This document shows, one piece after another, positions 25,438 through 34,854 of a stretch of 56,964 bases of DNA; the stretch's first letter is position 1, and every line of letters begins with the position of its first letter. Origin of the DNA: Flavobacteriales bacterium UBA7325 (GTDB lineage Bacteria > Bacteroidota > Bacteroidia > Flavobacteriales_D > Crocinitomicaceae); NCBI GenBank assembly GCA_002471375.1, contig DKPV01000021.1, positions 1 to 56,964 of the forward strand. The letters run 5' to 3'. Under the pieces are notes generated by a model that searched no databases, had not been told where the DNA came from, and was given only the letters and a program-made list of their open reading frames with translations. The position numbers and the translations under genes were made by a program.

Positions 25438-27753
25438 ATGAAGTACATAATATTAGTGAGTTTCGCTCTACTATCAACAGTGAGTCTAGCTCAAAAGTTT
25501 ACAATTAGCGGAACCATCAAAGATTCAACAGATGGTGAAGATATGTATGGAGCCATTGTTAAGGTGAAGGAACTCACAAACATAGGTGCATCCGCAAACG
25601 CATACGGATTCTATTCACTCACGTTGGAAGCTGGAACCTATACATTAATCTACAGATCATCTGGTTATGATTCCAGAGAGATTGTTGTCGAGCTCAATGA
25701 GGATATTAAGATGAATATTGAACTCAGCGTTCCGAAGGAAGTCAGAGAAATCGAAGGTGTTACTGTAACTGCAGTAAAGGAGAATGACAACATCACCTCA
25801 TCAGGTATGAATGTCACCAAATTCGATCCAAAGGAGATTGAAACAATTCCCGTAATTTTTGGTGAGAAGGATATCATGAAAACGCTTCAATTAACACCGG
25901 GTGTTAAAACGGCTGGTGAAGGAAATTCAGGATTTTTCGTTCGTGGAGGTGCTGCAGATCAAAACTTGGTTCTATTAGACGAAGCCGTTGTTTATAATGC
26001 TTCTCACCTACTTGGATTCTTTTCGGTATTCAATTCTGATGCTGTTAAAGACGTGTCCTTATACAAATCGGGAATTCCTGCTGAATATGGAGGAAGAGCA
26101 TCCTCTGTAATGGATGTTAAAATGAAGGATGGAAACCTAAAAAAATTCGGTGTTTCTGGAGGGATTGGTTTGATTTCCTCACGACTTGCACTAGAAGGTC
26201 CTATAGTAAAGGATAAAGGATCGTTCATTGTTTCAGGAAGACGAAGCTACCTGGATGTATTCTTGAAGTTATCGAAAGATGAAGACCTTCGAAATACTAA
26301 GTTATACTTCTATGATCTAAATGCTAAGGCGAATTATAAAATATCCGATAAAGATCGAATCTTCCTATCTGGATATTTCGGAAGAGATAATTTTGGCTTT
26401 GGTGATCAATTTGGCTTCGATTGGGGTAATGCAACTGGTACTATGCGCTATAACCGTGTGATGAGTAATAAATTATTCTCGAACACTTCTGTAGTCTTCA
26501 GTAATTTTGATTATCAATTCACTATTGGATCTGGTGACGATGGTTTCGGTGTGAAATCTTCAATTCAAGACTGGGCACTTAAGCAAGACTTTACCTATTA
26601 TCTGAACAAGAACAACACCATGAAGTTCGGACTTTCAGGAATGCACCACACTTTTAAACCTGGTGCATTAACTGGTGATAATGAGTCCTTCAACGAAATT
26701 GTTCTGGACAGTCGCTATGCTTTAGAGTTCGGAGGATATGTTCAAAATGACATGAAGATAGGTGCACGATTCAATATGCTTTATGGACTTCGCTACTCAG
26801 GATTTAGCCTTGTGGGAGGAAAATCCTATTCATTCGATTCCGCCGGTGAAAAAACTGGAGAAGAAGAATTCGATCGCTGGGAGTCGAGCTCATATCAATT
26901 TGGAATCGAGCCAAGACTATCGATGAGTTTTGTACTTACAGAACAGAACTCTATCAAACTTGGTTACGATCGAAATTACCAATACATCCATCAACTATCT
27001 AACTCTACGACTAGCAGTCCTACTGATGTTTGGGTGCCTAGTTCTAATAACATTAAGCCGCAAATTGCTGACCAGATTGCTATCGGATACTACCAAAACC
27101 TCAAAAAGAATACCTACCGATTGTCATCTGAAATCTATTACAAGAACCTTCAGAATCAAATTGATTACAGAAACGGTGCTGATATCCTTTTGAATAATGA
27201 AGCAGAAGGTGAACTCGTATATGGCGATGGAAAAGCATATGGAATTGAGTTAATGCTGCAGAAGACAAAAGGAAAATTCACAGGATGGATTGGATATACA
27301 TTGTCTAGGTCATTAAGACAATTTGACGACATCAACGAGGGCAGAGAATTCTCAGCGCGTCAGGATCGAATTCATGATATTTCTGTTGTCTTAATGTACA
27401 AGATTAACAAGAGTCTTTCTGTTGCATCTACATTTGTTTACTACACCGGAGATGCAGTAACGTTCCCATCTGGAAAATATGAAGTTGGAGGTGTTTCAAT
27501 ACCATACTTCACTGAAAGAAATGGTTACAGAATGCCTGACTACCACAGAATGGACCTTGGTCTGACGTGGTACATGAAAGAAACGAAAAAATTCAAGCAT
27601 GACTTGAACTTCTCTATATACAATCTATATGCACGTGAAAATGCTTACACGATTACATTCGAGGAGAATAAAGAGACAGGAGAAACGGAAGCTATTCAAA
27701 CGGCTCTCTTCAAAATCATTCCATCTATAACCTATAATTTCAAATTGAAGTAA
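25438..27753 (+). CDS. TonB-dependent outer-membrane receptor with carboxypeptidase-regulatory-like N-domain
   Basis: 771 residues. Signal peptide about 1-18 (VSLAQ), a CarboxypepD_reg-like Ig domain at 20-100 (ISGTIKDSTDGEDMYGAIV, EAGTYTLIYRSSGYDSREI), a plug domain at about 125-225 (LQLTPGVKTAGEG, GFFVRGGAADQNLVLLDE, KSGIPAEYGGRASSVMDVKM), then a 22-strand-type barrel ending in a hydrophobic strand. It is smaller than SusC-type receptors and lacks a SusD partner; the next gene, one base on, is a DUF4249-type lipoprotein, a common pairing in Bacteroidota. The ligand is unknown. Confidence 0.9.
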   Translation: MKYIILVSFALLSTVSLAQKFTISGTIKDSTDGEDMYGAIVKVKELTNIGASANAYGFYSLTLEAGTYTLIYRSSGYDSREIVVELNEDIKMNIELSVPKEVREIEGVTVTAVKENDNITSSGMNVTKFDPKEIETIPVIFGEKDIMKTLQLTPGVKTAGEGNSGFFVRGGAADQNLVLLDEAVVYNASHLLGFFSVFNSDAVKDVSLYKSGIPAEYGGRASSVMDVKMKDGNLKKFGVSGGIGLISSRLALEGPIVKDKGSFIVSGRRSYLDVFLKLSKDEDLRNTKLYFYDLNAKANYKISDKDRIFLSGYFGRDNFGFGDQFGFDWGNATGTMRYNRVMSNKLFSNTSVVFSNFDYQFTIGSGDDGFGVKSSIQDWALKQDFTYYLNKNNTMKFGLSGMHHTFKPGALTGDNESFNEIVLDSRYALEFGGYVQNDMKIGARFNMLYGLRYSGFSLVGGKSYSFDSAGEKTGEEEFDRWESSSYQFGIEPRLSMSFVLTEQNSIKLGYDRNYQYIHQLSNSTTSSPTDVWVPSSNNIKPQIADQIAIGYYQNLKKNTYRLSSEIYYKNLQNQIDYRNGADILLNNEAEGELVYGDGKAYGIELMLQKTKGKFTGWIGYTLSRSLRQFDDINEGREFSARQDRIHDISVVLMYKINKSLSVASTFVYYTGDAVTFPSGKYEVGGVSIPYFTERNGYRMPDYHRMDLGLTWYMKETKKFKHDLNFSIYNLYARENAYTITFEENKETGETEAIQTALFKIIPSITYNFKLK

Positions 27754-27754
27754 G

Positions 27755-28543
27755 ATGAAAAAATTAAGTGTACTTATTTTAGGAATTCTATTAATCACAT
27801 CCTGTCGAAAGGTTATTGATGTTGATCTGAATGAAGCAAATTCAGTTACTGTAATTGAAGGCAACTTCAGCGCTGAGGACAGCACAGTGAGAGTGAGCGT
27901 TACTCAAACTGCCAATTTCTTCAGTAACGATGAGCAACCATCAATTGATGATGCCACGGTTACAATTACTGATTATTTGGGGACCGTAACAGCCGTTCCA
28001 TTCTTAGGGAATGGGAACTATGAGCTAGCCAACTATATCCCAACATTCGGAACTGATTATACGATAACCGTAATTGCTGCGGGTGCAACTCATATTGCAA
28101 CTTCTACAATGCATGAGGCAGTAGTTCAATCTCCTATTTATTACGAATACACAGATGGATTTTTCGGATCTGATCCAGGTTATATTGCTTTTCTTTCATA
28201 CCAAGATCCAGCTGAAGAAGGTAATTACACAATTTCATACGTTACAGTGAACGATACGACGCAAATCGAGTTAGATGATATCCTCTTAAATGATGACAAC
28301 CTAACGAATGGTAATTTGGTGTTGAGACCTATCTTTCCGAATCTCTTTGAGGTTGGAGACTCACTTCACTTGGAATTGAGAACAGTATCTGAAAACGTGT
28401 ATGATTATTATACCGAATTGCAATCTCTTACAGATCCAAGCAGTGCAGCACCAGCCAATCCGGATTTCCAATGGACAAATAAGGCATTTGGATACTTTTC
28501 AGCGTACAGCTCAAGTAGACAAGGTACCACGATCGTAGAATAG
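27755..28543 (+). CDS. DUF4249-type lipoprotein paired with the TonB receptor
   Basis: 262 residues. The signal peptide ends in a lipobox ITSC with Cys17, followed by the family start RKVIDVDLNEANSVTVIEGNF. The N-terminal half is an Ig-like domain (VRVSVTQTANFFSNDEQPSIDDATVTITD), typical of DUF4249; the C-terminal half has the late SVNENVYDYY-like SENVYDYYTELQSL and GYFSAYSSS. It probably sits on the outer membrane with the receptor encoded just upstream, as a lid or capture protein by analogy with other receptor-lipoprotein pairs. Biochemical role is unknown. Confidence 0.8.
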   Translation: MKKLSVLILGILLITSCRKVIDVDLNEANSVTVIEGNFSAEDSTVRVSVTQTANFFSNDEQPSIDDATVTITDYLGTVTAVPFLGNGNYELANYIPTFGTDYTITVIAAGATHIATSTMHEAVVQSPIYYEYTDGFFGSDPGYIAFLSYQDPAEEGNYTISYVTVNDTTQIELDDILLNDDNLTNGNLVLRPIFPNLFEVGDSLHLELRTVSENVYDYYTELQSLTDPSSAAPANPDFQWTNKAFGYFSAYSSSRQGTTIVE

Positions 28544-28589
28544 TAAAATCACTTCTCGGAATTATAAGAATGGCTGAGGTGAAGCTTAC

Positions 28590-28892
28590 TTAGCCAAACC
28601 AGACATCATTGATAATTTCAAAACCAGCTTTTTCATTAATTCGCTGAATGATCACTTGTTTGCCATGCGCTAATTCTTCTCGCATAACAGCAGAATCCAT
28701 CTTAAGATAAAGCGTCCTGTGCTTGATTGTCACCTCTCTGGTTCGATGAGCAACTGCCGGGCCCATCATCTCAGGCCACCCATTAATGATATCGAGTTCC
28801 TTCATTTTACTGTCCAAGCCATATGCCTTAAGCCATCGATCAATGACATCTTTCAGAGGTGCTTCATTAGCCGTACGTTTAAGATCGCTCAT
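28590..28892 (-). CDS. dciA: DciA-like protein (DUF721)
   Basis: 100 residues with the DUF721 core: LKDVIDRWLKAYGLDSKM, WPEMMGPAVAHRTREVTIKHRTLYLKM, AVMREELAHGKQVIIQRIN. DciA is the ancestral loader of the replicative helicase DnaB in bacteria lacking DnaC or DnaI. It follows recF on the minus strand, a conserved neighbourhood for replication and repair genes. A TATCTTTA box four bases before its ATG suggests its own leaderless transcript in addition to read-through from recF. Confidence 0.85.
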   Translation of the reverse strand: MSDLKRTANEAPLKDVIDRWLKAYGLDSKMKELDIINGWPEMMGPAVAHRTREVTIKHRTLYLKMDSAVMREELAHGKQVIIQRINEKAGFEIINDVWFG

Positions 28893-28896
28893 AATG

Positions 28897-28904
28897 TAAA
28901 GATA
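28897..28904 (-). promoter_or_regulatory. Putative -7 box (TATCTTTA) for dciA
   Basis: On the minus strand TATCTTTA ends four bases before the ATG at 28892. Confidence 0.4.
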
Positions 28905-28938
28905 CGAAATGCTTTCTTACATTATTTGAATACCACTA

Positions 28939-30036
28939 CTATTCAATTGCCCCATCAGCAACTTTGAATATTTTACTCTCGAGATCATTGGATGAAAAAA
29001 TCTGTCGAACCCGATCTTCATCGGTGTCTGTCACAAGCACCTGGCCAAAAAAGTGATCCGCGACGAGAGTCATTAGTCGCTTTACGCGGTCATGATCTAA
29101 CTTATCAAAAATATCATCCAATAGTAATACTGGAGTGACTCCTAGTTTTTGTTTCAACCATTCATATTGCGCGAGGCGAAGTGCTATAATAAAGGACTTC
29201 TGCTGACCCTGAGAACCAAATTTCTTAACAGGATGCCCCTTTATTTCAAAAAGCAAATCATCTTTGTGTGTACCTGCATTTGAATAACGAGTATGCGCAT
29301 CTTTCCGCTCAAACTCTAGCAGCAATTCATCCAACGGCCTCTCATTTAACTGAGATCGATAATTCAGCTCTACCAGCTCACTAACATTACCGATTGAATT
29401 GTAATGCTTTTGAAAAACAGGAATAAATGCCTCCAAGAATTGCTTGCGCTTATCATGAATTCGATGCCCTAATTCAGCCATCTGGACATTCCAAACTTCG
29501 ATTGACTCTCGATCGAACAACCTATGTTCTGCCATATTCTTTAGCAGAGCATTTCTTTGAGCGAGTACCTTCGAATATTTAACGATATCGTCCAAGTACT
29601 TTCTGTCAAATTGAGAGATAATGCCATCCATCCACTTTCTGCGAAGATCACTCCCTTCAGAAATCAAATCCCGATCGTAAGGCGATATCATCACAGCTGG
29701 AAATTGCCCAATATGATCTGCTAACTTCTCGTACTCCTTCTTATTTCGACGAAAAACCTTTTTCGATCCAGTTTTTACCGCACAGTGAATCGATATGACT
29801 TGATCTTCTTTTTGCCACTCACCTTGAATCACGAAAAACGGCTCTTCAAACTTAATATTCTGACGATCAACAACATTCATGTACGACTTACACATACTCA
29901 AATAATGAACAGCGTCTAGAATATTGGTCTTCCCTGCCCCATTATTCCCGACAAAGCAATTGATCCCTTTTGATAAAGGAATATCCGCTTCAACGTAGTT
30001 TTTGAAATTGACAAGATGGAGGTTTTGCAAATGCAT
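28939..30036 (-). CDS. recF: RecF, recombination mediator ATPase
   Basis: 365 residues. RecF binds gapped DNA and, with RecO and RecR, helps load RecA. It is an ABC/SMC-type ATPase: Walker A NNGAGKTN near 30-37, the FKNYVEADI N-terminal strand, MISPYDRDLISEGSDLRRKW, signature KFGSQGQQKS, and Walker B LLLDDIFDKLD, with VLVTDTDEDRV afterwards. Length and motifs are complete. It is divergent from the TPR membrane protein gene at 30129, and its ATG is five bases past a TAATTTTG box. Confidence 0.95.
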   Translation of the reverse strand: MHLQNLHLVNFKNYVEADIPLSKGINCFVGNNGAGKTNILDAVHYLSMCKSYMNVVDRQNIKFEEPFFVIQGEWQKEDQVISIHCAVKTGSKKVFRRNKKEYEKLADHIGQFPAVMISPYDRDLISEGSDLRRKWMDGIISQFDRKYLDDIVKYSKVLAQRNALLKNMAEHRLFDRESIEVWNVQMAELGHRIHDKRKQFLEAFIPVFQKHYNSIGNVSELVELNYRSQLNERPLDELLLEFERKDAHTRYSNAGTHKDDLLFEIKGHPVKKFGSQGQQKSFIIALRLAQYEWLKQKLGVTPVLLLDDIFDKLDHDRVKRLMTLVADHFFGQVLVTDTDEDRVRQIFSSNDLESKIFKVADGAIE

Positions 30037-30041
30037 TGGGA

Positions 30042-30049
30042 CAAAATTA
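30042..30049 (-). promoter_or_regulatory. -7 box (TAATTTTG) for recF
   Basis: An exact TAnnTTTG match on the minus strand ending five bases before the recF ATG at 30036. Same octamer and spacing as at murB and the T9SS gene at 19406. Confidence 0.55.
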
Positions 30050-30101
30050 ATGGAAATCCCTCATTCTCTTTCAGCAATGCGATTTTAATCAAAAAAAAAA
30101 C

Positions 30102-30109
30102 TATTTTTG
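30102..30109 (+). promoter_or_regulatory. -7 box (TATTTTTG) for the TPR membrane protein operon
   Basis: An exact TAnnTTTG match 19 bases before the ATG at 30129, directly after a ten-base A-run. It would drive 30129, ribH and possibly the mutase. Confidence 0.5.
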
Positions 30110-30128
30110 CGAGGCTTAAATCATTAGA

Positions 30129-30773
30129 ATGTTAGAAGATATCACAGGAGAAGAAATAAAAAGAAAATTCAAGTCAAACAAGAAGTTGAGAATTACAACT
30201 TTTGTCATTGGGGCAATCGTAATTCTTGTACTAGGATACTTTTTGTACCGCCAGTTTGTATGGAGCCCATCCAACGAAAAATCGAAAGATGTTTATTGGC
30301 AAGCATTAAACTATGCAGCTATTGATTCAACAGACATGGCTCTTGATGATTTGAAAAGTTACGCAAAGAAATACGACGGTAAAGTTGGTGGTGAAGTTTC
30401 ACAATTCGTTTATGCTCGTCAATTGATGGCAAAAGGTGAATTTAAGAAAGCACAAACAGAACTTAAGGATGTAGACCTGGAAGATACGTATGCTAAAATC
30501 TTAGCTATTGGCTTGCAGGGAGATTGTCAATCCGAGTTAAAGAAGTACGAGGATGCAGCAAACACTTACATGGAAGCTGCTGATATGTTAGAGAATGATC
30601 TAACTACTCCAATGTACCTGCTAAAAGCTGGAATGTGTGCTGAAGAAATCAAGAACTTCGAGAAAGCTGCTGAAGTATATGAGCGCATCAAAGATGACTT
30701 CCCACAGTATGCATCTCAAAAACAAGTTGAAAAATACTTAGCAAGAGCATCTAGCAAAAAGACTTCGAAATAA
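30129..30773 (+). CDS. Inner-membrane anchored TPR protein (YfgM-like)
   Basis: 214 residues: a basic cytoplasmic N-terminus, one membrane helix at about 21-44 (ITTFVIGAIVILVLGYFLY), then a periplasmic helical domain with TPR units (YWQALNYAAIDSTDMALDDL, EFKKAQTELKDVD, AANTYMEAADML, NFEKAAEVYERIKDDFP). This topology matches YfgM, an ancillary protein of the SecYEG translocon, although the sequence is divergent and the link is inference. It lies 11 bp before ribH. Confidence 0.8.
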   Translation: MLEDITGEEIKRKFKSNKKLRITTFVIGAIVILVLGYFLYRQFVWSPSNEKSKDVYWQALNYAAIDSTDMALDDLKSYAKKYDGKVGGEVSQFVYARQLMAKGEFKKAQTELKDVDLEDTYAKILAIGLQGDCQSELKKYEDAANTYMEAADMLENDLTTPMYLLKAGMCAEEIKNFEKAAEVYERIKDDFPQYASQKQVEKYLARASSKKTSK

Positions 30774-30784
30774 TACTAGATTAT

Positions 30785-31273
30785 ATGGCGACAGTAAATC
30801 GCAATCTATCTGAATACAATAAGGAAGAAATTCCAAACGGTGCCGATTTTAAAATCGGCATTGTTGTTTCTGAATGGAATGAAAAGATCACATTCAATCT
30901 TCTAAAAGGAGCTAAACAGGCCCTTCTTGACAATGGTGTCAAGGAAGAGAATATAGATGTTAGACTAGTTCCGGGAGCCTATGAACTACCTCTTGGAGCA
31001 CAGTTTTTCTGTGAAAGTGATGGAGTCGATGGTGTCGTTGCGATCGGTGTTGTCATTCAAGGTGAAACCAAACATTTTGACTATGTATGTGAAGGAGCTT
31101 CACAAGGCTTAATGAATGTCAATCTAAAATACAATACACCTGTTGCCTTCTGTGTACTAACAGATGAATACGAGCAGCAATCGATAGATCGCTCTGGTGG
31201 CGTTCACGGAAACAAGGGAATCGAATGTGCAGTCGCCTGCATGAAAATGATCGCGTTGAAGCGCTCTTTTTAA
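30785..31273 (+). CDS. ribH: 6,7-dimethyl-8-ribityllumazine synthase
   Basis: 162 residues. This riboflavin-pathway enzyme condenses an aminouracil with dihydroxybutanone phosphate. Seen are SEWNEKITFNLLKGA, VPGAYELPLGAQ, GVVIQGETKHFDYVCEGASQGLM with the catalytic His after GETK, and the CVLTDEYEQQSIDRSGGVHGNKG region. The motif set and length are standard for a capsid-forming lumazine synthase. It is probably cotranscribed with the TPR gene upstream and the mutase 13 bp downstream. The FAD made from its product serves MurB, CrtI and the flavoprotein here. Confidence 0.96.
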   Translation: MATVNRNLSEYNKEEIPNGADFKIGIVVSEWNEKITFNLLKGAKQALLDNGVKEENIDVRLVPGAYELPLGAQFFCESDGVDGVVAIGVVIQGETKHFDYVCEGASQGLMNVNLKYNTPVAFCVLTDEYEQQSIDRSGGVHGNKGIECAVACMKMIALKRSF

Positions 31274-31286
31274 TCAAAATACTACT

Positions 31287-32672
31287 ATGACACTCATTAA
31301 ATCAATTTCGGGAATTCGCGGAACAATTGGCGGTGCAGTTAATGAAGGGTTAACTCCTCTTGATACGGTTAAATTTGCCGCTGCATACGGAACATGGATC
31401 ATCAATAGAAATGACGGCGCGAAGGTTACTGTTGTACTAGGCAGAGATGCTCGAATATCCGGACCAATGGTCTCTGATCTTGTCAGCGCAACACTTGTAG
31501 GTCTTGGAATAGATACAATCAATCTTGGACCTTCGACAACTCCAACAGTAGAAGTTGCAGTACCAATGGAAAATGCGCATGGTGGTATCATTCTTACCGC
31601 AAGTCATAATCCAAAGCAATGGAACGCCTTGAAGTTACTTAATGAGAAAGGGGAGTTTCTTTCCGGAGATGATGGAAAAGAAGTTCTCGCTCTAGCTGAG
31701 GCGGAAGCCTTTGATTTTGCTGAAGTTGATGATTTAGGAACTATCACCCATGATGATTCCTACCTACAAAAACACATCGATGCCATATTAGCCCTTCCGC
31801 TAGTTAACCGAGATGCTATTGCAGCAGCGAATTTCTCTGTAGTCGTTGACGCTGTTAATTCTACTGGTGGAATTTTTGTTCCTGCAATGCTAAGAGCTTT
31901 AGGAGTTAATCAAATTACTGAATTGTATTGTGACCCAACGGGAGATTTCCCACACAATCCTGAACCACTCCCAGAGCATCTAACAGATTTATCTGACAAA
32001 ATTAAGGAGACTGGAGCAGCACTAGGAATAACAGTCGATCCAGATGTGGATCGTTTAGCATTCGTTTGTGAGGATGGTTCAATGTTTGGCGAAGAGTATA
32101 CACTCGTCGCGGTCGCTGATTATGTATTGAGTAAAACACCGGGATCAACTGTATCCAATCTCTCCTCTACGCGCGCGCTTCGAGATGTAACGGAATCTGC
32201 AAATCAAGTTTATCATGCTTCTGCGGTAGGTGAAGTTAATGTTGTGACCAAAATGAAAGCTGAAAATGCAGTCATTGGTGGTGAAGGAAATGGTGGTATT
32301 ATCTATCCTGAATTGCATTATGGTCGTGATTCATTAGTTGGAATAGCTCTGTTCTTATCGCTAATGGCAGAGAAGAATATTTCAATCTCAGCATTACGTG
32401 ACAGTTATCCGAAATACACAATCTCGAAGAATAAAATTCAACTTACCCCTGAAATAGATGTAGACAAGATCTTGAATAAGATGGCATCGAAATATTCTCA
32501 TGAAGAAGTGGATACAACTGATGGCGTAAAAATATATATCGAAAAGGAATGGGTTCATCTTCGCAAGAGTAACACTGAGCCAATTATTAGAATATATTCG
32601 GAAAGTAAGAACCTTGACTCTGCAAACGATCTTGCCTTCAAAATAATGGATGAAATCAAATCCTTAATCTAA
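31287..32672 (+). CDS. glmM: Phosphoglucosamine mutase / phosphohexomutase
   Basis: 461 residues of the alpha-D-phosphohexomutase superfamily. The phosphoserine loop is TASHNP with Ser106, the metal-binding loop is DPDVDRLAFV, the sugar-specificity loop is GEGNGGII, and the phosphate-binding loop near the end is RKSNTEPIIRIY. Bacteroidota enzymes with this pattern are usually annotated as phosphoglucosamine mutase, converting glucosamine-6-phosphate to the 1-phosphate for peptidoglycan. The GEGNGG loop is not decisive between GlmM and a broad phosphomannomutase/phosphoglucomutase, so the gene symbol is a best estimate. Confidence 0.8.
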   Translation: MTLIKSISGIRGTIGGAVNEGLTPLDTVKFAAAYGTWIINRNDGAKVTVVLGRDARISGPMVSDLVSATLVGLGIDTINLGPSTTPTVEVAVPMENAHGGIILTASHNPKQWNALKLLNEKGEFLSGDDGKEVLALAEAEAFDFAEVDDLGTITHDDSYLQKHIDAILALPLVNRDAIAAANFSVVVDAVNSTGGIFVPAMLRALGVNQITELYCDPTGDFPHNPEPLPEHLTDLSDKIKETGAALGITVDPDVDRLAFVCEDGSMFGEEYTLVAVADYVLSKTPGSTVSNLSSTRALRDVTESANQVYHASAVGEVNVVTKMKAENAVIGGEGNGGIIYPELHYGRDSLVGIALFLSLMAEKNISISALRDSYPKYTISKNKIQLTPEIDVDKILNKMASKYSHEEVDTTDGVKIYIEKEWVHLRKSNTEPIIRIYSESKNLDSANDLAFKIMDEIKSLI

Positions 32673-32989
32673 TAATTAGACAGGTAACTTCTGCAAGTTG
32701 ACTCACCGAATTATTAAATCCTTTGAGTATACTGTTTAAACATCTAGGCACTGTCAAACTCATACCGTTCATCGGTATTAATTACTGGAAACTCTCCTCG
32801 TACGCATACCACGCCCCTCATGAACCATTTATGCTTAATATCAGTCGAAAAGAAAAAGACGGACTCCAATCCGCGTTAACGCAGTTTCTGAAAAGAAAAT
32901 AGCTTCAATCGAAGTCCCGTTTAAAAATAATTTCCAACATTTATTTGAACCAATCAAATTGATTCGTGTACAGATAAAAAAATCGAAGC
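32673..32989. other. 317-bp intergenic region with a short open frame or gene remnant
   Basis: Between the mutase and the DUF4139 gene. The plus strand holds an open frame from a TTG at 32723 to a TAG at 32902 (59 codons). It contains FKHLGTVKLIPFIGINYWKL, a basic tail ISRKEKDGLQSALTQFLKRK, and no internal ATG before codon 36. It resembles the end of a PH-like (bacterial DUF304-like) domain and may be a decayed fragment. No box or ribosome-binding site marks the start. No RNA gene or repeat is seen. Confidence 0.3.
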
Positions 32990-34690
32990 ATGAAAAATTT
33001 ATTAGGTATTATCTGCATTTTGTTCGTCGCAACATCAGCCATCGCAGAAGATGAAAAAGTAGTTCCATCAGAGATAAAAAAAGTCACTGTTTATTCGCAA
33101 GGTGCTCAAATTTACAGGACATCTACTTACACCATTAGTAAGGGAGTTAAAGAAGTTGTAATCGAAGGTATTAGCCCAAGGATTGATGCTAATAGCCTGC
33201 AAGTGAAAGCTACAGGAAATGTGATTCTCTTGGATTCTAAGTACAGCATTTATTATCCAAAACCATCTGAATTGACGCTTGAAGGTTTGCCTCTAAAAAT
33301 TAGAAATAGTATAGTCAAACTTGAAGATTCAATTCTACAAATTTCATACACTATTCAGGATTTTACTGATGAAATTTCTGTTATGAATGCTACGAAAAAA
33401 ATCCTAATGAACAACGGTGCAATAAGAGGTCAAGGAAAAGTGAACGACTCCATCGGCCTACTCAAAGAAGCAATTGAATACTACACAGTTAAAATGATGG
33501 AAATTAACAAGAAACTTCAGAGTCTTAACCGCAAAAAAGATTTAGAGAACAAAGAACTCACAAAAATGCGTCAGCGCCTCACAGCTTTAAAAAATCATCA
33601 AACTAGTGAAAACCTGAACACCCCGCCGACTGGACCAATACATCGAATTACAGTTACATTAAAGGCGAATGATTATGCCAAGGGGAAATTGGATATTTCG
33701 TATCTCGTAAGCCAGGCAGGTTGGACTCCATTGTATGACCTCAGATCTGAAGTGACTAGCGGTAAGGTGAACTTGAACTATAAAGCGCAGGTATACCAAA
33801 ACACTGGCGTTGATTGGGATGATGTACGTTTAAACATTTCTACGAATAACCCTTACCAAAACAAGACAAAGCCGACACTGCACCCATGGTATGTAGATTA
33901 CTATATATACAACAATAACAATCGTCGTACTCGCGGAAATGGTGGTTACCGTGATGGCTTAAAAAGAAAAGCCGAAGCATATGGATTGAATCAACCTAAA
34001 TCGGCAGCTGAATCTGTTGATAGTGAAATCCTGTATGAAGATGCAGTCCTAGCAACTGATTTCGTGGATGTTGTTGATCATATAATCTCCGCCGAGTTCC
34101 GTATCGACTTACCCTACTCTATCAAATCGAATAACGAGAAGTACATGGTACTTATCAAGAATGTCGATCTAAACGCAGACTTCAAGTACTATACTGTGCC
34201 GAAATATGATAACTCAGCATACTTGGTAGCAGAGTTAACAAAATTAGATGAATTACAACTAGTTCCTGCTAAAGCAAACATCTTCTTTGATGGTAGTTAC
34301 CTTGGAGAAACGTACCTCGACCCTACTACAATAGATGATACCTTACAATTGAGCTTAGGAAAGGATCCAAATATTATTGTGAAACGGACACTTTTGAAGA
34401 AAGAATCTAAAGACAAAGTAATTGGCACGAAAAAAGAGAGAACATTCGCCTTTAGCATTGAAGTTAAAAATTTGAAATCCAAATCGATTGATATCATAAT
34501 ACAAGATCAATTACCTGTTACGCAGAACGCAGACATTGAAATTGCAGCACTAGAATTAAGCAAGGGTGATCTTGATGAACGAACTGGAATAATTGAATGG
34601 AAGTACACAATTAAGCCAAAAGGTAAGAAAGACATCATCATTAAGTATAAAGTGAAGCATGACAAAGATCAAAATGTACCCGTTAATTAA
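32990..34690 (+). CDS. DUF4139-domain (mucoidy inhibitor MuiA-like) periplasmic protein
   Basis: 566 residues. Signal peptide about 1-19 (TSAIAE). The N-terminal DUF4140-type domain carries EIKKVTVYSQGAQIYRT, a coiled coil spans about 165-210 (KMMEINKKLQSLNRKKDLENKEL), and the DUF4139 domain begins near 220 with LDISYLVSQAGWTPLYDLR and INLNYKAQVYQNTGVDWDDVRL-like strands, ending DIIIKYKVKHDKDQNVPVN. The family name comes from a mucoidy inhibitor in Pseudomonas; mechanism is unknown. A strong bidirectional hairpin follows. Confidence 0.85.
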   Translation: MKNLLGIICILFVATSAIAEDEKVVPSEIKKVTVYSQGAQIYRTSTYTISKGVKEVVIEGISPRIDANSLQVKATGNVILLDSKYSIYYPKPSELTLEGLPLKIRNSIVKLEDSILQISYTIQDFTDEISVMNATKKILMNNGAIRGQGKVNDSIGLLKEAIEYYTVKMMEINKKLQSLNRKKDLENKELTKMRQRLTALKNHQTSENLNTPPTGPIHRITVTLKANDYAKGKLDISYLVSQAGWTPLYDLRSEVTSGKVNLNYKAQVYQNTGVDWDDVRLNISTNNPYQNKTKPTLHPWYVDYYIYNNNNRRTRGNGGYRDGLKRKAEAYGLNQPKSAAESVDSEILYEDAVLATDFVDVVDHIISAEFRIDLPYSIKSNNEKYMVLIKNVDLNADFKYYTVPKYDNSAYLVAELTKLDELQLVPAKANIFFDGSYLGETYLDPTTIDDTLQLSLGKDPNIIVKRTLLKKESKDKVIGTKKERTFAFSIEVKNLKSKSIDIIIQDQLPVTQNADIEIAALELSKGDLDERTGIIEWKYTIKPKGKKDIIIKYKVKHDKDQNVPVN

Positions 34691-34727
34691 TCGGTGGTCC
34701 AATTAACACCATTGACCTACAACAAGT

Positions 34728-34774
34728 AAAATCGACTTATGAGGCTGAATGATCCAGTCTTATAGGTCGATTTT
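34728..34774. terminator. Intrinsic terminator after the DUF4139 gene
   Basis: Perfect outer arms AAAATCGAC (34728-34736) and GTCGATTTT (34766-34774), with an inner TTATGAGGCTG / CAGTCTTATAG stem. A-run before and T-run after make it usable in either direction. Confidence 0.85.
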
Positions 34775-34840
34775 CATCTTACTTGAATTCAACTCATCGT
34801 AAATTGTGATTATTTCTCGTTAATTACACTTCCGTTTTAC

Positions 34841-34848
34841 TACATTTG
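34841..34848 (+). promoter_or_regulatory. -7 box (TACATTTG) for ispH; decides its start
   Basis: An exact TAnnTTTG match ending six bases before the ATG at 34855. The in-frame TTG at 34846 lies within the box and is therefore unlikely to be the start. Confidence 0.55.
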
Positions 34849-34854
34849 ATAGTA

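Noticed and set aside
31274..31591. Minus-strand frame within the start of the glmM-like gene
   Set aside because: Shadow of a strongly conserved coding region; no independent motif.
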